Below are positions 7,267 through 14,800 of a stretch of 24,583 nucleotides of DNA, piece after piece. Every line of letters starts with the position of its first letter. Positions within the stretch are counted from its first letter, which is position 1. The DNA is from CAZXPA01 sp964642485 (GTDB lineage Bacteria > Patescibacteriota > Patescibacteriia > UBA2591 > UBA6264). Both the position numbers and the translations under genes were made by a program. Under the pieces are notes generated by a model that saw nothing but the letters and a program-made list of their open reading frames with translations, made no database searches and was not told the DNA's origin. Where the stretch lies: positions 1-24,583 of the forward strand of contig CAZXPA010000004.1 of the NCBI GenBank assembly GCA_964642485.1, read 5' to 3'.

Positions 7267-7757
7267 TTAATAATCCAAAAACTCATCACTACCAACAAAC
7301 TGTTCAAAATTATTGACTGAAAAACAGTTGACCAATAAAATCCATCAAAAATAATTCTTAAATCTGATAAATTTAAGAAATAAAATAAATAGCTAATAAT
7401 TAAAATTAAGACCTGATAAATTAAAACAATAATCAAGCTAACAATTAAAATACTTAAGGAGCTATTTAAATTAAATCTTGGTAATAAAAATCTATAAGAG
7501 ATATAAAATGTGAAAAGGAAGCTTAAAAAAAATAAACCTGGCGGGAAAATAGAATATAAGTCTAATAGAATTCCAGCAAAAATAGCCACTAAAAAAGCAT
7601 ATCCTGGTTTAACCCTTTTTTTAACTACCTCGAACAGAAGAATAATCATTAAAACAAGAGTCAAAGACAATCCTTTAGGTGACAAAGGATAAGAAATCTC
7701 TAATAAAACTAAGATTAAGGTAAAAAAAATAAGTATAATGTATTTAAAAATAGACAT
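7218..7757 (-). CDS. mreD: Rod-shape protein MreD with element-derived C-terminus
   Basis: MreD is the integral membrane partner of MreC in the elongation complex. The 179-aa product is almost entirely hydrophobic, with about five to six membrane segments starting at residue 5 and a short polar stretch around KKRVKPG. Sequence similarity in this family is weak, so the name rests on topology, size and position between mreC and mrdA. The start ATG lies one base after the mreC stop (TAGTATG arrangement), implying translational coupling. The last 16 residues (from NLVRKL on) are encoded by the palindromic element at 7187-7266 and replace the inferred original ending KLITRYKRV. The new tail is positively charged, as was the old one, so function may be kept. 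Confidence 0.88.
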   Translation of the reverse strand: MSIFKYIILIFFTLILVLLEISYPLSPKGLSLTLVLMIILLFEVVKKRVKPGYAFLVAIFAGILLDLYSIFPPGLFFLSFLFTFYISYRFLLPRFNLNSSLSILIVSLIIVLIYQVLILIISYLFYFLNLSDLRIIFDGFYWSTVFQSIILNSLLVVMSFWIINLVRKLVLRTIGHHSL

Positions 7758-7758
7758 A

Positions 7759-8508
7759 CTATGGTAAAATAACCGAAACTATCCGAAAATTTGGGTTAAA
7801 AAGGGGCTTAACAATGACCTGCTGAAAAATAGCATTTGGCTTTTTATTTATCTCTGTTACCTGACCAATAATTATTCCTCGGCGGATATTCTCTTCTAAT
7901 CCAGCTGTTATTACTGCATCACCAATATCTATTTCTTTGTCTAAAGGAATATATTTCATTTTTAAGGTTAAGCCATATTCCCCCTGGATAATACCTGAAG
8001 CAACATCACTATGGGTATTGGGTTCCAGTAGTTCATTACTGGTAATAATGTCTGCCGCTAAAGAGGCGTGCCGGTCAAAAATTGGTCGCAAATAAGAAAT
8101 GGATTTCTCAATTTTAGCAATTGTCCCAATTAAAACTCCTTGCTCGTCAACCACAGCTAAGCCAGGTTGAATCCCTTGATCAGCTCCTTGATCAAGTAAA
8201 AACCAATTAAACCCGGCTTCAGATCTCTGGCCAATAATATTGGCTAAAACAAAATTGTCTTCTGTCCCTTGTAAAAAGTTGAGAATGTCTTTTAAGGTCT
8301 TGTTCTCTGTTTGATATATTTTTAACTTAACGTTTTCTATTGCCAGATCACGGCAAAAATCATCTTCAGCAAAGGACTGCTCTTTTGCCTGATAAAAAAT
8401 TCTCTGACCTGGCTTTAATGTTATAAAAAAAATATTTTCTCCTTTAAGGAGAAAGATGAACAAAAATAATAGGACGATTATAATAAAAAAACTTATAAAC
8501 TTCTTCAT
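7759..8508 (-). CDS. mreC: Rod-shape-determining protein MreC
   Basis: MreC is a membrane-anchored scaffold linking the elongation transpeptidase to the cytoskeleton. An N-terminal membrane segment (about 4-22) is followed by a coiled-coil region (about 50-80) and the beta-barrel domain with VLANIIGQRSEAGFNWFLLD, the GLAVVDEQGVLIGTI segment and GDAVITAGLEENIRRGIIIG. At 249 aa it is a normal to slightly short MreC. It is 26 bp downstream of the 771-aa surface gene and directly coupled to mreD. mreB is absent from the window; in many bacteria it would precede mreC. Confidence 0.93.
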   Translation of the reverse strand: MKKFISFFIIIVLLFLFIFLLKGENIFFITLKPGQRIFYQAKEQSFAEDDFCRDLAIENVKLKIYQTENKTLKDILNFLQGTEDNFVLANIIGQRSEAGFNWFLLDQGADQGIQPGLAVVDEQGVLIGTIAKIEKSISYLRPIFDRHASLAADIITSNELLEPNTHSDVASGIIQGEYGLTLKMKYIPLDKEIDIGDAVITAGLEENIRRGIIIGQVTEINKKPNAIFQQVIVKPLFNPNFRIVSVILP

Positions 8509-8534
8509 AGAAGTAATAAATGGAATTAATTTAA

Positions 8535-10850
8535 TTATTCAGTTGGCGTAACAGTAACACTGCTTTCAATAATTGGGCCGTCAGAATAAGTCTCATCAGC
8601 TGAGATTTCAATTACATCATCCCACTTATAATCTAAAGCTTCAAAAACTTCACCCGAAGCAAAGGCCCGTTTCTTGCCATTTTCAATCAAATAAACTCCG
8701 GCCTGGTCAGGATATTTAATTAAAGTTCCGTCCAGGCGGCCAGTAATCTCTTCTCCGTCAACATAGGTCTCGCTATAAGGAATCTCAATTACGTCCTCCC
8801 ATTTAAATCCTATTCTTTCAAAAACTTCACCCGAAGCAAAGGCCCTTTTCTTGCCATTCTCAATCAAATAAACTCCGGCCTGGTCAGGATATTTAATTAA
8901 AGTTCCATCTGGTCGACCTTGGGGTTGGACAACAAACTGAAAACCATTAATCAACATCTCAAAAGTAGTCTTGAAGTTAGCCTGTTTTTCTGTCCCCACA
9001 TTATAGGATAAGATGTAAACCCGGTCTTCTTTACTAATATAAACTGTTAAATGATCTGGATTCCAGACGGCCTGCTGATTATTAACAATTGTACTGTAGA
9101 GCAAAGCCTGATCTGTGCTTGGTGATTGCCGGAGATACCAGTCAACTGGAGTTAATCTTTCGGGATTGTTCTCAACTGTGGCGCTAAAAAATTCTCCAGT
9201 ATTAGTAATGACTAAAACTTCTTGATTATTAGTTTCGGGAATGGCTCTAGCTAACCAGGAGGCGGGATAAAAAAAGCTATAGGAAAAAGTTGGATTGGTA
9301 TAAACATTGATTAAGCCGGAGGTAGCTAATTTGACTTCACCAGTCTGAAGCGGGTCCATTAAGTTAAGGATTTCCTGGCCATCAGGATTTCCATCAGTAT
9401 CTGAATCAGGATTGTTTGCTTCTGTTCGATAAATTGTTTCTTCAACATCAGTTAAGCCGTCGCTATCTGAATCAGGACTTGAAGGAATGCCCGGGGCTAT
9501 TTGAAACTCCTCAACCTTAGGAACAAGTTCTACCTTTTCAATAAGGACGGCCAGGGTATCAGAAGGTAAAAGATCTAAGTTAGTCATTAAAATATTATCC
9601 TCAGTATTAAGTGAAGCAGGTAAAGGAGTCCATAAATCATCCTTAAAATAGCCTAGAACTAAATTTCCTTCCCATTTTTCTTCAACTGATTTTTGGTGAT
9701 AAAAAATCTTTAAAACACTGGTTTGATTAAAAACAACGTCTTTGGGTTGGAATTTATATGTGCCGCCGATCACCTTGTAGTCACCCTGATTAAATAAAGA
9801 GTCTTGCTCCATTTCCTCAGTAATTAAATTACCAGTGATCTTTACTTGAATATCTGCTCCAATTGCTCCCTCTAGTAAATAAAGCTCAACCCGGGAAACA
9901 GTATCTTCAGCCTCATCTTTTAACTCATTTTTAAGGGTTTGTTCTGGAGATAATACTGGCTCTTCAACTTCTGCCTGAGGCAGACCAGCCTCGGGTGGGA
10001 GTTCTTCAACTTCTGCCTGAGGCAGACCAGCCTCGGGTTGGGGCTGGGGCTCTTCTGGCGTCACTGGTTCTGAGATAAATTCAGGGATTGACTCTGGCGC
10101 TTGATAATATTCCTGAGCCCAGAAATAAAAACCTGCTCCGCCACCAATAATTAATAAAACAACTACAGCCAAAATAATCAAAAGAGTTCTTTTTTTTCTT
10201 TTTTTAGGCGGCAATTTAGGTTTCATTCGTCTGAATTTCTCTGACATTACATACATCTCCTCTTTTTGAGAATCTTTGCCTTCATCTGCAGATTCAATAA
10301 TTTCTTTTTTAGCTAATTCAGGTGTTTCAAGTTTCTTTTTTTCTTCTGAAGACAGTGCTGGTTCAGCTTGTACCGAAGGCGGACCAGCCTCGGGCTGGGG
10401 CTGAGGCCCTGGAGGTGCTTGGGCTGGTTCTGGTGGTTGAAGCGGTGGTTGAGGCGGTGGTGAAAGTGGTTGAACAGAAGGGGCCTGTTCAGGACTGCTT
10501 GGCGGTTCTGAAGGTTCCGGCTCTGATTCAGGAGTTGGTGAAGGCTCTGGAGATGGAGGGGTTGGCGGAGGAAGGGCTTGGGCCTGAGGCGGACCAGTCT
10601 CGGGCTGGGGCTGAGCTGAAGGTTCTGCTGAAGGCGGTGGGGCAGGTGTTGTTGAAGCAAATATATCTTCGGGTTCTGCTTCTGGAACTCTCGCTGGCTG
10701 GGGCTCTGGTTGAGCTGATGGTTCAGGTGGCGGCTGAGGAGAAGAAGGCTCGGAGGGTGGTGGAGTTGGTGATTTTGGCGCAGGGGTTGGCGGTGATTGC
10801 CCCGAAGTGGTCTTATTAGAATTGTTTTTTTTTGTTTGTTCTTCAAACAT
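8535..10850 (-). CDS. Pro-rich membrane-anchored surface protein with TSP3-like and tandem C-terminal repeats
   Basis: I recognise the architecture but no named family. Residues 1-200 are a low-complexity Pro/Glu/Gln region containing PEDIFAS near residue 60. A basic KKRKKR stretch precedes one membrane segment (about 222-244), so the Pro-rich part should be cytoplasmic. Outside lie a second Pro/Glu linker, a beta-rich domain, an Asp-rich TSP3-like Ca-binding segment (DSDSDGLTDVEE, DSDTDGNPDGQE) and a domain running from SFFYPASWL to INGFQFV. The last of these resembles a domain in the giant protein (RLTPVDWY here, RLTPLSWY there). Two 59-residue tandem repeats with IKYPDQAGVYLIENGKKRAF follow. 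An extracellular envelope role is inferred. Four short palindromes fall in the Pro-rich parts. ATG at 10850 follows a 7-bp repeat array, with no clear ribosome binding site. Confidence 0.85.
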   Translation of the reverse strand: MFEEQTKKNNSNKTTSGQSPPTPAPKSPTPPPSEPSSPQPPPEPSAQPEPQPARVPEAEPEDIFASTTPAPPPSAEPSAQPQPETGPPQAQALPPPTPPSPEPSPTPESEPEPSEPPSSPEQAPSVQPLSPPPQPPLQPPEPAQAPPGPQPQPEAGPPSVQAEPALSSEEKKKLETPELAKKEIIESADEGKDSQKEEMYVMSEKFRRMKPKLPPKKRKKRTLLIILAVVVLLIIGGGAGFYFWAQEYYQAPESIPEFISEPVTPEEPQPQPEAGLPQAEVEELPPEAGLPQAEVEEPVLSPEQTLKNELKDEAEDTVSRVELYLLEGAIGADIQVKITGNLITEEMEQDSLFNQGDYKVIGGTYKFQPKDVVFNQTSVLKIFYHQKSVEEKWEGNLVLGYFKDDLWTPLPASLNTEDNILMTNLDLLPSDTLAVLIEKVELVPKVEEFQIAPGIPSSPDSDSDGLTDVEETIYRTEANNPDSDTDGNPDGQEILNLMDPLQTGEVKLATSGLINVYTNPTFSYSFFYPASWLARAIPETNNQEVLVITNTGEFFSATVENNPERLTPVDWYLRQSPSTDQALLYSTIVNNQQAVWNPDHLTVYISKEDRVYILSYNVGTEKQANFKTTFEMLINGFQFVVQPQGRPDGTLIKYPDQAGVYLIENGKKRAFASGEVFERIGFKWEDVIEIPYSETYVDGEEITGRLDGTLIKYPDQAGVYLIENGKKRAFASGEVFEALDYKWDDVIEISADETYSDGPIIESSVTVTPTE
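8565..8918 (-). repeat. Two tandem 177-bp coding repeats
   Basis: The unit encodes 59 residues starting GR.DGTLIKYPDQAG. Unit 1 occupies 8742-8918 and unit 2 about 8565-8741. The first 35 codons are almost identical in DNA (for example CTTCACCCGAAGCAAAGGCC in both on the plus strand), while the last third differs. This indicates a recent duplication or gene conversion limited to the conserved core. Confidence 0.85.
9973..10038. repeat. Tandem pair of GCCTGAGGC hairpins in the Pro-rich gene
   Basis: GCCTGAGGC-AGACCA-GCCTCGGGT occurs at 9973-9996 and again at 10015-10038. The arms pair as a 9-bp stem with wobble. The minus-strand translation is PEAGLPQAEVEE in both copies. Both lie in the extracellular Pro/Glu linker next to the membrane segment. 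Confidence 0.7.
10372..10394. repeat. GCCTGAGGC-type hairpin, third copy
   Basis: ACCGAAGGC-GGACCA-GCCTCGGGC is a diverged copy of the hairpin at 9973, in the same reading frame (PEAGPPSV). It lies in the cytoplasmic Pro-rich region. Confidence 0.6.
10582..10605. repeat. GCCTGAGGC-type hairpin, fourth copy
   Basis: GCCTGAGGC-GGACCA-GTCTCGGGC is another copy, again read as PETGPPQA in the gene frame. The constant frame across four copies shows that the protein tolerates only one phase of the element. Confidence 0.65.
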
Positions 10851-10853
10851 AGA

Positions 10854-10888
10854 TTAATTGTTAATAGTTGATTGTTTATAGTTAGATT
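10854..10888. repeat. Degenerate 7-bp tandem array
   Basis: Units are TTAATTG, TTAATAG, TTGATTG, TTTATAG, TTAGATT. The array fills the space between the four-helix-bundle gene and the 771-aa gene and overlaps the stop of the former. With the oppositely oriented array at 11261-11288 it brackets the four-helix-bundle gene. Confidence 0.65.
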
Positions 10889-11256
10889 TTTAAATTGCCA
10901 GTAAGTTTAATTAAAATATTGATATCCTTAGGCAGTTTTCTTAATCCCTCAATGATATATTCATTTTCCCTCTTTGTTAAAAGTTTCCTTTTATAAGATT
11001 TCTTACACCAATGCGCAGATTCATATACTGAACCTCGCGCATTATAATAAAATTTTTGCTTATCTTTTCTATGAAACCTACCAAACCCTTCAGCGATATT
11101 AGCGGCAATAGAATCTGTAGCATCAACAAACTGAGAACCAATAGTCTTTTTAGCAAATATACCCCATTTTGAAACGATCTCCCAGACATGGTCACCTAGT
11201 TCAGAGGCAATTTGATAAGCGGTTATATCTTCAAGTTTTAAAAATTCTTTTCCCAT
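10882..11256 (-). CDS. Four-helix-bundle (S23/TIGR02436-type) protein
   Basis: The 124-aa protein matches the four-helix-bundle family first noticed as the S23 protein encoded within 23S rRNA intervening sequences, and related in fold to Avd of diversity-generating retroelements. The family pattern is visible: helix 1 EDITAYQIASEL, then SIAANIAEGFGRFHRKDKQK, then FYYNARGSVYESAHW. Molecular function is unknown; nucleic-acid binding or complex assembly has been suggested for relatives. I chose ATG at 11256 over a TTG three codons upstream that lies in repeat DNA. The gene is sandwiched between two surface-protein genes and bracketed by inverted 7-bp arrays, which suggests it arrived as a cassette. 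No reverse transcriptase or variable-repeat pair is visible nearby. Confidence 0.8.
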   Translation of the reverse strand: MGKEFLKLEDITAYQIASELGDHVWEIVSKWGIFAKKTIGSQFVDATDSIAANIAEGFGRFHRKDKQKFYYNARGSVYESAHWCKKSYKRKLLTKRENEYIIEGLRKLPKDINILIKLTGNLKI

Positions 11257-11260
11257 AAGA

Positions 11261-11288
11261 AACAATTAGCAATCAGCAATCAACAATT
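11261..11288. repeat. Degenerate 7-bp tandem array
   Basis: Units are AACAATT, AGCAATC, AGCAATC, AACAATT, the reverse-complement type of the array at 10854-10888. It fills the 36-bp gap between the 192-aa gene and the four-helix-bundle gene. The same unit series occurs at 23573-23600. Confidence 0.7.
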
Positions 11289-11292
11289 TTAG

Positions 11293-11871
11293 TTAACGAA
11301 GTTTCTCAATCTCTTTTTGTAAATCTAATAATTTGGCCTCAGGATTCGGGTCTTTTGGGTCTTGACCTTGTTTTATTTCGTTCCCGTCTAAAATTCCATC
11401 TCCGTCAGTATCTGGATTTAAGGGATCAGTCAAATAAATCTTTACTTCTTCTTTGTCAGCAAGACCGTCCTGATCAGAATCAGGTTTATCCTCATTAGTC
11501 CCTAAATCCCTTTCCTCTATATCAGACAGGCCATCTTTATCTGTGTCCAAGATTTCTGGTTCTGGTTCTGGGACAATTGCTGGCGTAGTGGTTGGGCTAG
11601 CTCCTTCTGACTCTATAACCGGGGCCTCAACCCCTTGTTTTTGAAAAACTGACTTTATCTTAGGCAAAGCATACCAAATGCCAAGGCCAAGTCCTGCAGC
11701 AATTATAATAATCACTATTGAGCGGATAATTTTACTAAAGTTAATCTTTTTTTTAGGACCAGGAACTGCTTTTTTTGCTTGAATCAAAGACTGGTCTGCT
11801 TCAGCTGAAGCAGTTGTTGGCGTTTCCTCAACTCCGGCAAAAATGTCTTCTATTTTATTTTCTTCTGGCAT
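11293..11871 (-). CDS. Single-pass membrane protein with thrombospondin type 3 repeats
   Basis: This 192-aa protein has a short cytoplasmic N-terminus with IEDIFAGVEE at 7-16. A basic stretch (PKKKINFSK) leads into one membrane segment (about 49-69). After a Pro/Glu/Thr linker come three Asp-rich Ca-binding repeats typical of TSP3: DTDKDGLSDIEE, DSDQDGLADKEE and DTDGDGILDGNE. A short C-terminal helix (LLDLQKEIEKL) ends it. Topology is N-in by the positive-inside rule. It shares its plan and the EDIFA motif with the 771-aa protein, suggesting paralogues or members of one complex. It starts 18 bp after the giant gene stops, so co-transcription is likely. Specific function is unknown. Confidence 0.85.
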   Translation of the reverse strand: MPEENKIEDIFAGVEETPTTASAEADQSLIQAKKAVPGPKKKINFSKIIRSIVIIIIAAGLGLGIWYALPKIKSVFQKQGVEAPVIESEGASPTTTPAIVPEPEPEILDTDKDGLSDIEERDLGTNEDKPDSDQDGLADKEEVKIYLTDPLNPDTDGDGILDGNEIKQGQDPKDPNPEAKLLDLQKEIEKLR

Positions 11872-11889
11872 ATAATTTTATTATTTTTA

Positions 11890-14800
11890 TTATTGTACAA
11901 GACCTACGCAGATTGTTATTATCCCTTCACCAGGATTGCATATGTACTCTTTATTATGAACCAAAAACCCATTGGCAAAATAGTTGTGGAATTGGTCAAC
12001 TTCTAAATTATAAACTGTTTGCTGATCTATTGCCTTTTTAATTTTAATAATTTTAACAAATTCTAATCGCCCATTATTATTTATTTTACCAACCTCATCC
12101 CAAATATTTAAATCTTTAACTTTTAAATATCCTCTTTGAGTATAAAGCGGGTGAATGTCAGTTACTTCTAGTATTGAAAAATCAGCAAATTTTATAATGT
12201 AATAATTACTTTGCTGATGCTCAAATATTTTGACAACTTTAACTTTTTGTATTTTATTAGTATTTGAATCATAACCATCAATAATGTCCCCTACTTTAAT
12301 CTCCTCGATTTTCTTTTGCTTTTGTCCATGTTTAACCAATGTCCCAGCTGTAAAACATCCTGTTTGAAATGCACAACAAAATTCTCCCTGAGAGCATACA
12401 CTGCCACAAACAGTCACACAATCACTACAATAACCCGCATAGTCGCCACAACCATCTTCTGAGGGTCCCCAAGTGCAATCATCTTCACAATATTCACACC
12501 AACCACCACCTATATGCCTGCCGTCACCAGGAGTACAAACACCCCGACCAGTACAAACTCCATCCGTACAAGTGCTGCAATCTCCGCACTCTGTTCCATT
12601 TGCTACATAGGTATCAGCTGGACAAGTATAAGAAGAACCAGTACAGGTTTCTTGTATATCACAGGGGTCGAGTGCTGCTCGACAAACATGAGTTGAAGGT
12701 CGATAATAACAACCATCACAACAAGCTCCTGTAATACATTCACAGGGAACAACACAATTCCCACTATCACAATACCCAGTCCCACAACCTAAAATAGGCG
12801 GTGTGCCTGATACTGTTTGAGGACTACAATTTCCATTACTATCACAAGCATGACAAATAGGACAATCATGCTGGTCACTTGTGAAATATTGGCAACTTCC
12901 ATCTTCACAATATCGACATCCTTCATCCCCAGCATTACAGCCTAAGAGTGTGGCGGCGTCCCCGCTTACCTGTGGCTGGCTACATTGACCACTGGCATTA
13001 CATTCTTCACAAATCGCACAATTTTGCTGGCCTGAGGTATAATAATTGCAAGCCCCAGTCAGACAAAGACCAGTCAAGCAACCGCTAGTACCACAGTCAT
13101 TAAAAGGATCTGTGCCATTACTTACATCATCACAGGTTCCACTACCATCACATTGCTGACAAGTAGCGCAACTACCCGGATCTTCAGAACCATTTAAACA
13201 AATGTATCCTGCCTGCACAGGCGTAGTATCATCACCAACAACATAAGCACAACTATGACCAGCATTACACCTTAATTCATCTCTCTTTTTCACACAATAT
13301 CCACTACAGGCATTCCAAGAAGAATAGTTACAAAGAGTAACCCCACCTGGGCCACAACCTGCAGTTAAGGTTTTGCCGGCATCAGCATAAACTGTTTGTT
13401 GAAAAGCCCCGGTAGTTGATGTTCTGCAAGCGCCACTGCCGTCACAGCCGCGATAATATCTATATCCAGAACAATCGCCATCTGTACAAGTATTAACAAT
13501 TGTACTGCAAAAATTACTAGTACTGTGAAAATCTTCTCCGCAAGAACTATTTAATACATAATTAGCGCCAGCATTAATTATTTGCTGATAAGCGTCTGTG
13601 TGGTCACCTGGGCTCCGGCACCAGCCAGCACCGTCACATGAACGAAACCACCTGGCGCCCTGGCAACTATTATCAACGCAATCATTTTCATAACTCCCGC
13701 AATAATTAGAAACGTCAACGTTGACAGCCGTACCAGTGTTCCCAAGACAAATCTGACCTGAGGCAATATCCCCTCCCCGGTCATTAGTATCACAAGCGCC
13801 ACTGCCATCACAATAACCATCAGCTCCTCTTCTAAAACACGGGTTATCACAAGTATTCCAAGTCTGTGAACAATGATCAAATAAATCTTGAGCTGAAGTT
13901 TGATTAATACAAAGTCCCTCAAAACATTTTTCACAAGTAGCCTGGCATAAATTAAAACCTTCTGTATCCTGAGTATTATTCATCCGGGGAACACAGGTTC
14001 CCGGGGATACGTCTCCGTCACAAGTCTGGCAAGTCGGGCAATTTCTATCCCCAGAACTATAATAATCAGTACAAGCCCCGGCCATACAATTCCCAGTTAA
14101 ACAACCACTAGTATCATTACAAACATCTCTTGGATCATCGCCGGTGCTAACAATATGGCAAACCCCAGCAGACCCGCCATAACCATCGCCACAATATTGG
14201 CAAAGCCCATCGCAGGCAGTATCACAACAAACTCCATCAACGCAATTCCCTGAAGAACAGTTCTCATTACTTATACATGATTCGCCATCAATCTTTTTAG
14301 CACAAGAACTCCCGCTCCAAGAACAAGCACCACATTCAAGAAAACCAGTTGGGTCAGCATCAAAGCCCAAATTCTCACATGTTTCATCAGGGACAAATCC
14401 TACACTTGGAAAAGTTGCTCCTGGGCAGTACCCTGCTTGAAATGGCGAACAACAAGTTTGATAACCACCACCACAATCGCATTGCTCGCCACATTGAACC
14501 ACCTCATCACCACAAACAGGTGCTCCTGATGAAACATAAATGTAATTAAAAGTCCCGCTTGAATCTGGCTGAATAGTAATTATATCTTCCTCTCCTTCCC
14601 AAACAAGACCTCCGCTCCCATACTCTAAATTAAGCTTGAAAGTATAATACTGGCCCAAACAAACTTCATTTTGGGGCGCATAATATTGATAAACATGAGA
14701 ACCATTAGGATGATCAAAGATTTCAGTTAATGTGTTATAACAAGTGCCCTGACATTGATAGTCTGGCTCATTGGGATCATCAGGACAACCAGCGCAAGGA

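Noticed and set aside
10313..10846. Overlapping reading frames of 165-177 aa in the Pro-rich region
   Set aside because: They are shadows of the repetitive CCN/GGN codons of the 771-aa gene and show no domain features.
10882..11256. A diversity-generating retroelement accessory protein (Avd)
   Set aside because: The fold family is related, but no reverse transcriptase, template repeat or variable repeat is visible.
11953..12357. A splicing intein
   Set aside because: The residue after the terminal Asn is Lys and only 20 residues follow; splicing needs Cys, Ser or Thr and a meaningful C-extein.
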